DNA of 64,000 bases from Luteolibacter sp. SL250 (GCF_026625605.1 NZ_CP113054.1:3224001-3288000), one strand, 5' to 3'; counted from the stretch's first letter, positions 46,517 to 56,004 are shown. The notes: generated by a model from the letters alone, not told the origin. Numbers and translations are program-made.

Positions 46517-48055
46517 TCACTTCTTCACCAACAAGCTGGTGCCGGTCATTTCAGCCGGTTGCTTGAGGCCGAGCATCTGGAGCAGCGTGGGGGCGAAGTC
46601 GGCGAGGATGCCGTCGCGCACGGTGAACTGGTCCGCGTCCTCAGCGACATAGATCGCGTGGACAAGGTTGGTGGTGTGGGCGGTGTTCGGGGAGCCGTCC
46701 GGATTGCGCATGTATTCGCAGTTGCCGTGGTCCGCGGTAAGGATGAGCTTGCCACCGAGGCGCAGCGTTTCCTCCACAATCTGGCGGCAGTCATCGTCGA
46801 TGGTCTGCACGGCCTTGATCGCCGCTTCCACCACACCGGTGTGGCCCACCATGTCCGGGTTGGCGAAGTTGAGGATCACGAGATCGTATTCCTTCAGCTT
46901 CTCCACCACGGTGGCGGTCACCTGCGGCGCGCTCATCTCCGGCTTGAAATCATAGGTCGGCACATCCTTCGGGGAAGGGATGATAAAACGGTCCTCACCG
47001 GCGTAGGGCAGTTCCACACCGCCGTTGAAGAAGTACGTCACGTGCGGGTATTTCTCCGTCTCCGCGATGCGCATCTGGCTGAGGCCAGCGGCTGCGACGG
47101 TCTCGCCCAGACCCATTTCCAGCGTCTGGGAACCGAAGACGATCGGGCAGCCATACTTCGCGTCATACTCGGTAAGGGTCACGTAATGGACCTTCGGGGT
47201 GACGCCGCGGTCGAAGCCCGCGAAGTCAGGGAACACGAACGCCTCGGAAAGCTCGCGCGCGCGGTCGGCGCGGAAGTTGAAGAACAGGATCACATCTCCG
47301 TCGCGCACGCGCTGGGTGTCGGCCTCCGTGAAGATCATCGGCGGCATGAACTCGTCCGTCTTGTCGTCGCGGTAGTAGTCGGCCACGGCTTCGCTGGCCA
47401 GCACCTCGCGGGTTTCCCCTTGGCCGCGGACGATGGCGTCCCACGCGAGCTTCACGCGGTCCCAGCGCTTGTCGCGGTCCATGGCGAAATAACGACCGAC
47501 CACCGTGGCGATCCGGGCACCGGATTTCGCGGCCTCATCCTCGACTTTGGCAATGTAGGCCGCCCCGCCGGTCGGCGAGGTGTCACGGCCGTCGGTGATG
47601 GCGTGGATCATGATGTCCTTCACTCCGGCGTCGCCCGCCATTTTGACCATGGCGTTGAGCTGGTCCTGATGGCTGTGCACGCCACCGTCGGAAACGAGGC
47701 CGATGAAATGGAGGCGGCTGGATCTCGCCTTGTCGAAGGCGTCCACCAGCACCGGATTCGCGGCGAGGGTGCCCTCGGCAATGGCCTTGTTGATGCGGGT
47801 CAGATCCTGATAGACGATGCGGCCCGCGCCCAGATTCAGGTGGCCGACCTCGGAGTTACCCATCTGGCCTTCCGGCAGCCCCACGTCCAGACCTGAGGCA
47901 CTGACCAGGCCTTTCGGGTATTTCTCGAAAAGTTCGTCATGGAAGGGGGTCTTCGCCAGGAGCGTGGCGTTTCCATCCTGGATCGCCGTTTCTTTCCCCC
48001 CGGGATTCACACCCCAGCCGTCACGAATAATCAACACCACCGGTTTCTTGGCCAT
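46517..48055 (-). CDS. gpmI: 2,3-bisphosphoglycerate-independent phosphoglycerate mutase
   Basis: The 512-residue enzyme belongs to the alkaline-phosphatase superfamily and has the GpmI hallmarks: VVLIIRDGWGVNP (metal Asp), the phosphorylated Ser68 in QMGNSEVGHLNLGAGR, HAITDGRDTSPT, and the C-terminal metal site LTADHGNCEYM. It interconverts 3- and 2-phosphoglycerate in glycolysis using two Mn2+ ions. The length is normal. It is transcribed alone, divergent from the subtilase gene and convergent with topB. Confidence 0.97.
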   Translation of the reverse strand: MAKKPVVLIIRDGWGVNPGGKETAIQDGNATLLAKTPFHDELFEKYPKGLVSASGLDVGLPEGQMGNSEVGHLNLGAGRIVYQDLTRINKAIAEGTLAANPVLVDAFDKARSSRLHFIGLVSDGGVHSHQDQLNAMVKMAGDAGVKDIMIHAITDGRDTSPTGGAAYIAKVEDEAAKSGARIATVVGRYFAMDRDKRWDRVKLAWDAIVRGQGETREVLASEAVADYYRDDKTDEFMPPMIFTEADTQRVRDGDVILFFNFRADRARELSEAFVFPDFAGFDRGVTPKVHYVTLTEYDAKYGCPIVFGSQTLEMGLGETVAAAGLSQMRIAETEKYPHVTYFFNGGVELPYAGEDRFIIPSPKDVPTYDFKPEMSAPQVTATVVEKLKEYDLVILNFANPDMVGHTGVVEAAIKAVQTIDDDCRQIVEETLRLGGKLILTADHGNCEYMRNPDGSPNTAHTTNLVHAIYVAEDADQFTVRDGILADFAPTLLQMLGLKQPAEMTGTSLLVKK

Positions 48056-48186
48056 AACGGGGCGGATTTACTCCCCTGTCCCTTTCCCGGCAAGCGCCGA
48101 AACCCACATCCTCACCGATATTTGGCAACAATCCGGCGACATTGTGGTTTTATCCCGGCGACGCTGTTCCGCCAACCCACGCCCCC

Positions 48187-49797
48187 ATGAGCCCCAAAGT
48201 CCGCCACCTCGCCCTGCTGGTGCTCCTCTGCGCCCTGCTCGGGTGGTGGTTGGGACGCGGCATGCGCCCGGACGCCCCGGAGAGGACCGCCGGAACCGTG
48301 GAAGCTCCCGCGCACTCTCCCCGCTACCGCCCTCTGGTCCCGAAGAAGCCTGTCATGCCGCTGGGCGAGGAGTCCCCTTCCGCGGACCAGTTCCCCGACG
48401 GCACCACCATCGAAATTTTCGCCAGCAGCCATCCGGACCAGATCATCCTGCGTTTCCCGTCGGACGAAACCTACGGCTCGTTCCTAGGTGCCCTGGCCTC
48501 CAGCAAGGTGCGGCTGGCGGGAAAGGAGGACCGCCTGAGGGCGCTGCGCGTGGCGTTCGACAACTTCGCGGATCTGGATGCCCTGCTGGATGACGAGAAT
48601 GTGACGCACTACACCTCCCTGCCGGATTTCCCCTCCCCGCCCGCCCATAACCCGGTGCAGCGTGGTTTGCTGGGCTTCGGCGACCAGGCTCCGGCCTGGC
48701 TGGGGGTGACCGGTGACAACTCCCGCTGGGGATCCGGCGTACGCATCGCAATCATCGATGGAGGGGTGGTGGAACACCCCGGCCTGCCTCGGATCGCGGA
48801 GTTCGTGGATGTCACCCCGGAGTCCGGGAATCCAAGCGAACCGGTGGACCACGGGACCGCGGTGGCTTCCATCATTTCCGGGACGAATCCCCGCGGCCCC
48901 GGCGTCGCTCCCGCCGCCACCCTTATTTCCATCCGGGTGGTCGATGGCTCGCTGCGCTCTGACTCCCTTTCGTTCGCCTCCGGTCTGCTGGCGGCGGCGG
49001 ACCACCGGGCCCAGCTGGTGAACGTGTCGATGGGCACCAGTGAGGATAATCCGATGATCCGGGAGGCGGTGGAGATCGTCCAGCGGAGCGGGGCCGTCAT
49101 CATCGCCGCGGCGGGAAATTCCGGCCTGGAGCAGGCAGCCTACCCAGCCGCCTATCCCGGGGTCATCAGCGTCGGTGCTGTGGATGCGCGCGGCACGCAG
49201 GTGGAGTTCTCCAACTACGCGGACATGCTCTCCATCACCGCGCCGGGCTACGCGGTGAATGCCGCCGCCCCGGGCGGGAACTACGTACGGATGAGCGGGA
49301 CCTCCGCCAGCGCCCCCTTTGTCACCGGAGCCATCGCGGCGACCATGAGCACCTCCCCCATGGTTCTCCCCCCACGACAGGCCGCGGAGATCGTCATGGA
49401 CCACGCTGATGAAGCGGGCATTCCCGGCCCGGATTCCCAATACGGCTCCGGCATCCTCAACCTCCGCCGGATCATGAACCGGAACCAACCCGGCATCACC
49501 GATGTGGCGGTCACCCACCAGTCATTCTCCGCGGACTCATCGAAACTCGGCGTCACCTTGCAGAACCGCGGGACGAAGCCGCTCGTCAACCTGTTGCTCG
49601 AAACCGTCTCCGCCGGTGGCAGCAACCGGATGAACATCGACTCTCTGGCACCGAACGAGGTCAGGACGTTCAGCCTGGCCATCGCACCGGGCAGACAATC
49701 GCCGTTCCAGGTGACGACCACGGTGGATACTGGTGTGAACGGGGCCGACGTGAAGCCCGCCGACAACACCGGAGTGGCGAAGTTCTCCCTGAAGTGA
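48187..49797 (+). CDS. Secreted or membrane-anchored S8 (subtilisin-like) serine protease
   Basis: The 536-residue protein has an N-terminal hydrophobic segment (LALLVLLCALLGWWLG) serving as signal or anchor, then an inhibitor-like prodomain to about residue 150. The S8 catalytic domain has Asp191 (IAIIDGG), His222 (DHGTAVASII), the oxyanion Asn311 (AAAGNSG) and Ser373 (MSGTSASAPFVTGA). Residues 440-536 form a CARDB-like beta domain common in exported bacterial proteases. The ATG at 48187 was chosen because it puts the hydrophobic segment at the N-terminus. Substrate and target are unknown. Confidence 0.92.
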   Translation: MSPKVRHLALLVLLCALLGWWLGRGMRPDAPERTAGTVEAPAHSPRYRPLVPKKPVMPLGEESPSADQFPDGTTIEIFASSHPDQIILRFPSDETYGSFLGALASSKVRLAGKEDRLRALRVAFDNFADLDALLDDENVTHYTSLPDFPSPPAHNPVQRGLLGFGDQAPAWLGVTGDNSRWGSGVRIAIIDGGVVEHPGLPRIAEFVDVTPESGNPSEPVDHGTAVASIISGTNPRGPGVAPAATLISIRVVDGSLRSDSLSFASGLLAAADHRAQLVNVSMGTSEDNPMIREAVEIVQRSGAVIIAAAGNSGLEQAAYPAAYPGVISVGAVDARGTQVEFSNYADMLSITAPGYAVNAAAPGGNYVRMSGTSASAPFVTGAIAATMSTSPMVLPPRQAAEIVMDHADEAGIPGPDSQYGSGILNLRRIMNRNQPGITDVAVTHQSFSADSSKLGVTLQNRGTKPLVNLLLETVSAGGSNRMNIDSLAPNEVRTFSLAIAPGRQSPFQVTTTVDTGVNGADVKPADNTGVAKFSLK

Positions 49798-49831
49798 GCC
49801 GCCCCCCCTCCCGCATCCCCTTTGACAAGGC

Positions 49832-50620
49832 ATGCGGATCGAAACAAGGTCGGACATGCGCCGCTGGAACATCATCGCCTTCATCGCGATCATCGGCGCG
49901 TTTTCCCTGCTGGGCACGCTCCTGCTCCAAAGCCTGGCGGGAGACTGGGACTGGTCGAAGCCCTGGCAATACCGCGAGGCGCTGCTGCGCGGCTGGGGCA
50001 CCACCGTACTGCTTTCCTGCGGGGCGATGGTCGGCAGCGTGCTGGTGGGCCTGCTGCTGATGATGGGCCAGCGCAGCCCCCTGCCTGCGGTGAAATGGAC
50101 CTGCCGGCTGTTCCTGGAGTTCGTCCGGGACACCCCGTTGCTGGTTCAGCTCCTCATCGGCTACTTCGTCATCTTCGCCCCGCTGATGGCGCGTCCGCTC
50201 AACGACATCGGCTGGGACGACAAGATCATCATCGGGATGATCCTGCTCTCCCTGTTCGAGGGCGCATATCTCGGAGAAATTTTCCGTGGCGGGGTGGACA
50301 GCATCCCGAAGGCCCAGTGGGAATCCGCACGCGCCGCCGGACTGGACCGCGGGCAGATCTACCGCCATGTCATCTTTCCCCAGGCCCTGCGGCGAGTGCT
50401 GCCCGCCGTCGCGGGGCAGGCCGTCTCCCTCATCAAGGACTCCTCCCTCCTTTCCGTCATTGGCGTTCAGGAGTTCGCCTACCAGGCACGGGTCTACACC
50501 TCGCAGACCTACGGCGGGCTGGAGGCCTATGTGCCGCTGGCCGTCGGCTACCTGCTCCTGACCGCCCCCGTCGCCTTCCTTTCCCACCGCCTCGAACGCC
50601 GCTACCGGGATGAAACTTGA
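49832..50620 (+). CDS. Polar amino-acid ABC transporter permease (HisM/GlnP type)
   Basis: The 262-residue protein has about five transmembrane helices and the EAA-type cytoplasmic loop that docks on the ATPase (GVDSIPKAQWESARAAGL...VIFPQALRRVLP). The FLEFVRDTPLLVQLL motif is characteristic of amino-acid permeases of the His/Glu/Gln family. It overlaps the ATPase gene by 11 bases, showing coupling. A second in-frame ATG eight codons later (49856) is an alternative start. No substrate-binding protein gene is present on either side. Confidence 0.92.
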   Translation: MRIETRSDMRRWNIIAFIAIIGAFSLLGTLLLQSLAGDWDWSKPWQYREALLRGWGTTVLLSCGAMVGSVLVGLLLMMGQRSPLPAVKWTCRLFLEFVRDTPLLVQLLIGYFVIFAPLMARPLNDIGWDDKIIIGMILLSLFEGAYLGEIFRGGVDSIPKAQWESARAAGLDRGQIYRHVIFPQALRRVLPAVAGQAVSLIKDSSLLSVIGVQEFAYQARVYTSQTYGGLEAYVPLAVGYLLLTAPVAFLSHRLERRYRDET

Positions 50621-51338
50621 GATCACGTCATTGACGAAACGCTTCGGCGGCCAGACAGCACTGGCGGACCTCCACCTCGCGTCCGAGGCGAAGGTGCTGT
50701 GCCTCATCGGTCCCTCCGGCGGAGGAAAGAGCACCCTGCTGCGCATCCTCGGCGGACTGGAGACGCCGGACTCAGGCAAGGTGATCATCGATGGCGAACC
50801 ACTCCCCGCCACGGAGCGCGGCCTGCTTTCCTACCGCCGGAAAAACGGCTTCCTGTTCCAGCAGTTCAATCTCTTCCCCCACCTCACCGCACTGGAGAAT
50901 CTCACGCTGCCTCTGGAGAAAGCCCATGGCCGGACCCCGGCGGACGCACGCGCCATCGCGGAGGCTTCGCTCGCGAGGTTCGGACTCGCCGCTCATTCGC
51001 ACAAGCTCCCCGCCCAGCTCTCCGGCGGCCAGCAGCAGCGGGTGGCAATGGCCCGCGCGGTCGCCCACCAGCCGCGCATCCTCTTCCTGGATGAACCGAC
51101 GTCCGCGCTCGATCCGGAGATGACCGGGGAGGTGCTCGATCTCATCCGTGAACTGGCTGAGGAGGGCCAGCACATCATCCTCAGCACCCATGAGATGGGC
51201 TTCGCAAACGCAGTGGCAGACAGCATCGCGTTCCTGGCAGAGGGCAGGATCGTCGAGACGTCCGAACCCGCCGCATTCTTCGGCGCTCCGTCCTCGCCGG
51301 AAGGCGAGCGTTTCCTTTCCCGGGTAATGAAGTATTGA
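50610..51338 (+). CDS. Polar amino-acid ABC transporter ATP-binding protein (GlnQ type)
   Basis: The 242-residue ATPase has Walker A IGPSGGGKSTLLR, Q-loop FQQFNLFPHLTALENL, signature LSGGQQQRVAMARAVA, Walker B ILFLDEPTSALDPEM and switch STHEMGF. The LFPHLTALEN and MTGEVL motifs place it with amino-acid importers. It energises uptake through the overlapping upstream permease. A homodimer would associate with two permease copies. The esterase gene follows 16 bases downstream and may be in the same transcript. Confidence 0.95.
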   Translation: MKLEITSLTKRFGGQTALADLHLASEAKVLCLIGPSGGGKSTLLRILGGLETPDSGKVIIDGEPLPATERGLLSYRRKNGFLFQQFNLFPHLTALENLTLPLEKAHGRTPADARAIAEASLARFGLAAHSHKLPAQLSGGQQQRVAMARAVAHQPRILFLDEPTSALDPEMTGEVLDLIRELAEEGQHIILSTHEMGFANAVADSIAFLAEGRIVETSEPAAFFGAPSSPEGERFLSRVMKY

Positions 51339-51354
51339 AAAACCGGGCCACGCC

Positions 51355-52080
51355 ATGGCACACCGCCGCCGCATGAACACCGTCTCCCTGCCGAGCACCA
51401 ACGGAAAATACACCCGCAAGGCATGGTTCATTCCTGCCGAAGGTATCCCGGCGAAGATCGCCGTCTTTCTGGACGCGGAGTATTACCTGGATCACATGGA
51501 CACTCCGGCCGTGATCGCCGGACTGACGGAGCGCGGTGCCATCCCTCCCTTGGCCTGCCTCTTCATCTCCAGCGGCGACGCGGAGGCCCGTCACCATGAT
51601 TTCACCTGCAGCGATCCGTTCTCCGACTACATCGCCAACGACGCGCTGCCGTGGGCGGTGAGAAAAGCCGGGCTCCACACCCGCTCCGGCCACCTCATCG
51701 CGGGTCTGAGCCTCAGCGGGCTCCAGGCCGCCTACATGACGCTGGGCTACCCCGGCACCTTTTCCCATGCGCTCAGCCAGTCCGGTTCCTTCTGGTGGGA
51801 GGATGAATGGCTGGCGAAGCATCTCCGCGAATTCATCCCGTCAGAAGGAAAATTCTGGCTCAGCGTGGGGTCAGACGAAAAGGGGGCGGGAATGGTCCAT
51901 CCTCCGACAGAACTCTGCCAGAACACCGATCAGGACGTGGCCGTCGCCAACATGGCCACCGGCTTGAAATCCTACGGGCACACGGTGCGGCACCACGTCT
52001 TCGACGGCGGCCACAACACCCGCTGCTGGAAGGATGATCTGCCACAGGCACTGGAGTGGCTGCTTTCCAAAACCCGTTGA
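51355..52080 (+). CDS. Alpha/beta-hydrolase esterase (enterochelin esterase/esterase D-like)
   Basis: In this 241-residue protein the nucleophile elbow is IAGLSLSGLQAAYM, in the GxSxSG style of the Fes/esterase-D group, and the C-terminal catalytic His is in FDGGHNTRCW. There is no signal peptide, so it should act in the cytosol. Enzymes of this group hydrolyse siderophore esters, acyl thioesters or simple esters; no substrate can be assigned. The start is uncertain: ATG 51355 (MAHRRR) and ATG 51373 (MNTVSL) both lack a ribosome-binding site. It lies close behind the ABC ATPase gene. Confidence 0.82.
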   Translation: MAHRRRMNTVSLPSTNGKYTRKAWFIPAEGIPAKIAVFLDAEYYLDHMDTPAVIAGLTERGAIPPLACLFISSGDAEARHHDFTCSDPFSDYIANDALPWAVRKAGLHTRSGHLIAGLSLSGLQAAYMTLGYPGTFSHALSQSGSFWWEDEWLAKHLREFIPSEGKFWLSVGSDEKGAGMVHPPTELCQNTDQDVAVANMATGLKSYGHTVRHHVFDGGHNTRCWKDDLPQALEWLLSKTR

Positions 52081-52250
52081 TCGGCGGATCCCGCCAAATT
52101 TCAGACCGCAATCTGATTGGGCATCCCGCATTCCAGAGAGGGATTTTTTCGCCCCCCGTGATCCGCGCTTCATGCTGACAGCCAATGTCATGGGACAGCG
52201 GCATGATTCCTGCGCTGGGGAAACGTGGAAACCGAACCCCGCCAAAAGAC

Positions 52251-52754
52251 ATGATCACCAACCTGCAGCAACTCTACCATGATCAACTCCGCGACCTCCA
52301 CAGTGCGGAGACCCAGCTCATTTCCGCCCTGCCGGAGATGATCTCAAATGCGAGCGATCCGGATCTCCGCGAAGCTTTCACCAAGCACCTCGAGGAAACC
52401 CACGAACACAAGCTCCGACTTGAAACCATCTGCGCCGACCTCGGCATCGATCCGGAGGGCGAGGATTGCGACGCGATGCGGGGCCTCATCAGGGAGGCCA
52501 GAAAACACGCCGGGGCCACCTCGCCGGGCGATGTGCGGGACGCCGCGCTCATCGCCTGTGCCAACCGGGTGGAGCACTACGAAATCGCCGCCTACGGGGT
52601 GGCGAAAGCGTTCGCCGATGCGCTCGGATACGATGAAGCCTTCCGGCTCCTTGGCGACACACTCCAGGAGGAAGGCGACGCGGACAAGGTGCTGACAAGA
52701 ATCGCCACCGGGGGGCTCTTCAGCCGCGGTGTCAACCAGGAGGCCATTCACTGA
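52251..52754 (+). CDS. DUF892 ferritin-like protein (YciE/YciF family)
   Basis: The 167-residue all-helical protein matches DUF892: LYHDQLRDLHSAETQLI at the start, HLEETHEHKLRLETI in helix 2, NRVEHYEIAAYGVAKAFA in helix 3 and LLGDTLQEEGDADKVLTRIA in helix 4. The Glu and His residues in these helices are those that form the di-metal site in ferritin-like proteins. Family members are often induced in stationary phase or stress, but their reaction is not established. ATG 52251 was chosen because the conserved helix starts there; upstream codons back to 52185 look non-coding. Confidence 0.9.
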   Translation: MITNLQQLYHDQLRDLHSAETQLISALPEMISNASDPDLREAFTKHLEETHEHKLRLETICADLGIDPEGEDCDAMRGLIREARKHAGATSPGDVRDAALIACANRVEHYEIAAYGVAKAFADALGYDEAFRLLGDTLQEEGDADKVLTRIATGGLFSRGVNQEAIH

Positions 52755-52859
52755 CATGATTGCCGTTCCATTTCTGGCCACACCCACCTGCTGTGCGTGG
52801 CATTTCAACCTGCCGCAGGATCCAAGGATCCCCGGCGATGAAACGAAGTCCTTTCCCGA

Positions 52860-53459
52860 TCACGAAGCACCCGCCGCGCGCAGCACGGCGAGGAGAAGGT
52901 AGGGAGCTGGCTTCAGCGTGCCCAGCGCGCCATACTTGGCCACCCGCCAGCCCCGTGCCGGCAGTGTGGCCATCCATGTTTCCACCTGCCGGGCTTCCTC
53001 CCCGCCGCCATCGTGGCCGGGATAGCACACCACGGACAACACTCCACCGCCGCGGATCAGGTCGGTCGCAGCCTCCAGCGCTGCGATCGTATCCCCGCCG
53101 GTTGCCACGGAGTGGTCAGCTCCAGGGAGGTAGCCGAGGTTGAACATGACCGCCGCCACGGTTCCGGCCACCGCATGCTCCGCCATCGCGGAGTGGGACT
53201 GGTGGAAAAATTCCACCCGATCCGCGAAGCCCCCTTCCACGATCCTCGCCCTTGAGGAAACGATTGCAGCCTCCTGCACGTCGAACGCGAGCACGCGTCC
53301 CTCCGCCCCCACCGCTTCTGCAAGGAACAGCGTGTCATGGCCATTCCCCGCCGTCGCATCGATGGCGATATCTCCTGCGGAAAGGATTCCGCCGATGAAC
53401 TGCTGTGCGAGATCGGTGGGACGTGGAGGCAGATGGGACATCACCGGCTCATCGTTCAT
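52860..53459 (-). CDS. mnmM: MnmM (YtqB)-like tRNA methyltransferase
   Basis: The 199-residue SAM-dependent methyltransferase has motif I IDATAGNGHDTLFLA, LAFDVQEAAI for the SAM ribose and the family-specific FNLGYLPGADHSVAT, which marks the YtqB/'rRNA methylase' family (PF06962). Members in Gram-positive bacteria were shown to be MnmM, methylating the nm5(s2)U wobble base of tRNA. That this homologue has the same target is inference. Start ATG 53459 (MNDEPVMSHLPP) gives the best fit; 53507 and 53441 are alternatives. It is followed downstream by the convergent DUF892 gene and preceded by the amidohydrolase gene 54 bases upstream. Confidence 0.85.
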   Translation of the reverse strand: MNDEPVMSHLPPRPTDLAQQFIGGILSAGDIAIDATAGNGHDTLFLAEAVGAEGRVLAFDVQEAAIVSSRARIVEGGFADRVEFFHQSHSAMAEHAVAGTVAAVMFNLGYLPGADHSVATGGDTIAALEAATDLIRGGGVLSVVCYPGHDGGGEEARQVETWMATLPARGWRVAKYGALGTLKPAPYLLLAVLRAAGAS

Positions 53460-53513
53460 TCCGGAAGGCTGACTTGCAACCGGAAGTAACAACCGGCTTT
53501 CCTGCAACCAAAC

Positions 53514-54833
53514 CTACTGCTTCTTTCCACCGATCCACACTTCCCTGATCTTCTCCGTGTTCCGGATGTCCACGGTCGGGTCACCGTCGAGAATCAGGAA
53601 GTCTGCCTGCTTGCCCACCTCCAGCGTCCCGGTGCGGGTCTCATGGCCGATGATCCGCGCGCTGTTGCCAGTGGCGATCCGGATGACCTCAGTAGGAGTG
53701 AGCCCGGCTTGGACAAGGAGCAGGAGCTCACGGTGTTCGCCGAAGCCCTGGACTCGCAGGGGCTGTGCGCCGGAATCGGTCCCCAGCCCCACGGTGATGC
53801 CCGCTTCATGCAGCCGCTTCACGTTCTCCATCGCACGCCCGAGGGTCTCCCTCGCACCCGGCCTCTCCTTGAAGGAGGCAAGATTTTCCTCCACTCCCGG
53901 CTCCAGCGCGTTGCGGAAAAAGTCATTCCCCATCCACTGCGGCTTGTCCGCATAGATGAAGAACGCCTCGTCCAGGAACAGGGTGGGAATGTAGGTGGTG
54001 CCGCGCTGTTTCATCGCCATGATGATCTCCTCATCCACGACCTTGTCGCGGATGCTGTGGGCGAGAATGTCCACCCCTTCCGCCACCAGTTCCTTCGCGT
54101 CCGACAGATAATAGACGTGGGCCGCCACCTTGATGCCGTGACGGTGGGCTTCGTCGATGATGGCGCGGCGCACCTCCCGCGTCATGCGGACCGGGAGATT
54201 TCCGCCCGCATCGTCGATCCATATCTTCACGAAGTCCGGCTTGTGCTCCGCCAGCGCGGCCACCTGTTGCCGTGCCTCCTCCGCCGTGGCAGGACGGTGC
54301 GCGCGCTCCAGGCCGGATCCCATGGGCGGCACCCCGCCAGTCGCCCCGAAACCCAGACCGGCGGTGAGCACGGCCGGACCATCCGATGGCTTATCCCGGC
54401 GGGCATCCCGCAGCTTGTAAATGAAATCCCCGTCCGCGCCGAGGGAGACCACGGTGCCGACCCCGTACTTCCCATAGAGTGCCAGTTGCCGCAGCACGTT
54501 CTCTTCCGTGACGTTCGCGCTGTCCGGCTTCGGCCCCTTCAGCACCCCGAGGTGGGAATGCGCGGCGATGAGCGCGGGCATGATCACCCTCCCCTTCGCA
54601 TCGATCACCCTCGCCTTCCGGGGAATGTCCACTCCCGCCCCTGCGGCGATGATCTTTCCATCCCGGAACACCAGCACCCCACCGTCCACCGGCGGCTTGC
54701 CGGTGCCGTCGATGAGGCGGACGTTGGTGAATGCGACGGCACCCTCGCCGGAGGCCTCCTTCATCCGTGCGGAGATCATGACCCCGGCGATGACGAATGC
54801 GATGCAGATGAGAATGAAAGGATAGCGGTTCAT
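53514..54833 (-). CDS. Exported amidohydrolase (imidazolonepropionase-like)
   Basis: The 439-residue protein begins with a hydrophobic segment (FILICIAFVIAGVMISA) that acts as signal or anchor, followed by a metal-dependent amidohydrolase fold. Motifs: MPALIAAHSHLG (the HxH metal pair), DFVKIWIDD (possible carbamylated Lys), IKVAAHVYYL and DILAHSIRD (metal His), and GLGTDSGAQ (catalytic Asp). The small N- and C-terminal beta parts (FTNVRLIDGTGKPP; GKQADFLILDGDPTVDI) are typical. These enzymes hydrolyse cyclic amides or dipeptides; the substrate is unknown. ATG 54833 places the hydrophobic segment at the N-terminus. Confidence 0.9.
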   Translation of the reverse strand: MNRYPFILICIAFVIAGVMISARMKEASGEGAVAFTNVRLIDGTGKPPVDGGVLVFRDGKIIAAGAGVDIPRKARVIDAKGRVIMPALIAAHSHLGVLKGPKPDSANVTEENVLRQLALYGKYGVGTVVSLGADGDFIYKLRDARRDKPSDGPAVLTAGLGFGATGGVPPMGSGLERAHRPATAEEARQQVAALAEHKPDFVKIWIDDAGGNLPVRMTREVRRAIIDEAHRHGIKVAAHVYYLSDAKELVAEGVDILAHSIRDKVVDEEIIMAMKQRGTTYIPTLFLDEAFFIYADKPQWMGNDFFRNALEPGVEENLASFKERPGARETLGRAMENVKRLHEAGITVGLGTDSGAQPLRVQGFGEHRELLLLVQAGLTPTEVIRIATGNSARIIGHETRTGTLEVGKQADFLILDGDPTVDIRNTEKIREVWIGGKKQ

Positions 54834-54947
54834 GGACAGATTTGGCTTCGGGGGATCCATTCATCCTCCGCCACACCGCTGGAATTGCCACAAACGATTT
54901 CGCGCCAAGTTCTCGCCATCCGGAATGATTCGGGTAGATTCCCTGGA

Positions 54948-55994
54948 ATGAACCGGCGTGATTGGCTTCGTCTCACCGTCACCGGCACTCTCTCCGGCTT
55001 GGGCGGCTGTGCTTCCATGGGAGGCGGAGCGGGCGGCGGCGGCGGGACGCTCCAGATTTCCCCAGCGGCAAAACGTCGGCTGTCCTCCTCCGGGGCGGTT
55101 GGCTACGGCGTGTGGCAACGTGGAGGATCGGTCGAAACCTGGAATCCGGGTGCGGAACTCGGCTCGCTCAGCCTCACGAAATCCATCGCCGCGATGGCCG
55201 TGATCCGCGCCGTGGCGGAGGGCTGGCTGTCGCTGGATGCGCCGCTCACGGACGTGATTCCGGAGTGGCGGCAGGATGCGGCGAAGTCCCGTGTGACCGT
55301 CCGCATGCTGGTGAACCAGAGCGCGGGCTTCGCCCCGTCCGTAGGGCCCCTCTACCGGGGGACGATCCGGGACAAGGGGCGTGTTGCCGTTTCCCTGCCG
55401 CTGGTGGATGCTCCCGGCACCCGCTTCCGCTACGGTCCCGCCTGCTGGGAGATTCTGGCGGAGGTGCTGCACCGCAAACTCTCCGCGAACGGCAGCACAC
55501 TGGAAAAGTTCATCGACCGGGTGACCGGTCGCATCGGCCTGCGCAGCCGCGACTGGCGGAGGGATGGGAAGGACCGCTACTACCTGTCCACCGGCGCGGA
55601 ATACAGCGTGCGGGAACTCGGCAAGCTGGGACGCACGCTCGGCCGTCTCGCCCGGGGTGAGAATGACGCCGGGCTGGACGCCGGGATTTTCCGCGACCTC
55701 GCATCACCACGTGGAGCGAACCCGATGTTCGGTGCGGGCATCTGGTGGAACCGCAATGCCGCCAGGGCGGCTGCCACCGCCATCGAACCGGAGCGCGTGC
55801 TCGACGGCGTGCATGACCCGGGCTTCTGGAGCCGGGCCTGCCTCTCCCCACGGGTGGGCCCGGACTGGCTGGCCGCCGTCGGCTCCGGCGGAAAGCGGGT
55901 CTACGTGCTGCCGGAAAAGGACATCGTCATCGCCCGTCTCGGCCGTTCGTCCGGGTGGAATGACGGAGCGTTTCTGGAAGGACTGAAGGTCTGA
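54948..55994 (+). CDS. Serine hydrolase of the beta-lactamase/class C superfamily, probable Tat lipoprotein
   Basis: The 348-residue protein has an N-terminus MNRRDWLRLTVTGTLSGLGG followed by Cys, combining a twin-arginine-like RR motif with a lipobox before Cys21. The catalytic SxxK motif is SLTK (Ser75, Lys78). The second motif is RYGPACW, where the usual Asn of YxN is Pro, so activity may be altered. The C-terminal part GGKRVYVLPEKDIVIARLG fits the third motif region. Related proteins are esterases or peptidases rather than lactamases. The frame is open far upstream of 54948, but that part is antisense to the amidohydrolase gene and is not family-like. Confidence 0.85.
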   Translation: MNRRDWLRLTVTGTLSGLGGCASMGGGAGGGGGTLQISPAAKRRLSSSGAVGYGVWQRGGSVETWNPGAELGSLSLTKSIAAMAVIRAVAEGWLSLDAPLTDVIPEWRQDAAKSRVTVRMLVNQSAGFAPSVGPLYRGTIRDKGRVAVSLPLVDAPGTRFRYGPACWEILAEVLHRKLSANGSTLEKFIDRVTGRIGLRSRDWRRDGKDRYYLSTGAEYSVRELGKLGRTLGRLARGENDAGLDAGIFRDLASPRGANPMFGAGIWWNRNAARAAATAIEPERVLDGVHDPGFWSRACLSPRVGPDWLAAVGSGGKRVYVLPEKDIVIARLGRSSGWNDGAFLEGLKV

Positions 55995-56004
55995 ACCACT
56001 CCGT

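Noticed and set aside
53643..54947. Upstream extension of the serine-hydrolase frame by over 400 codons
   Set aside because: This part is antisense to the amidohydrolase gene and has no signal or domain. The true start at 54948 gives a proper leader and lipobox.
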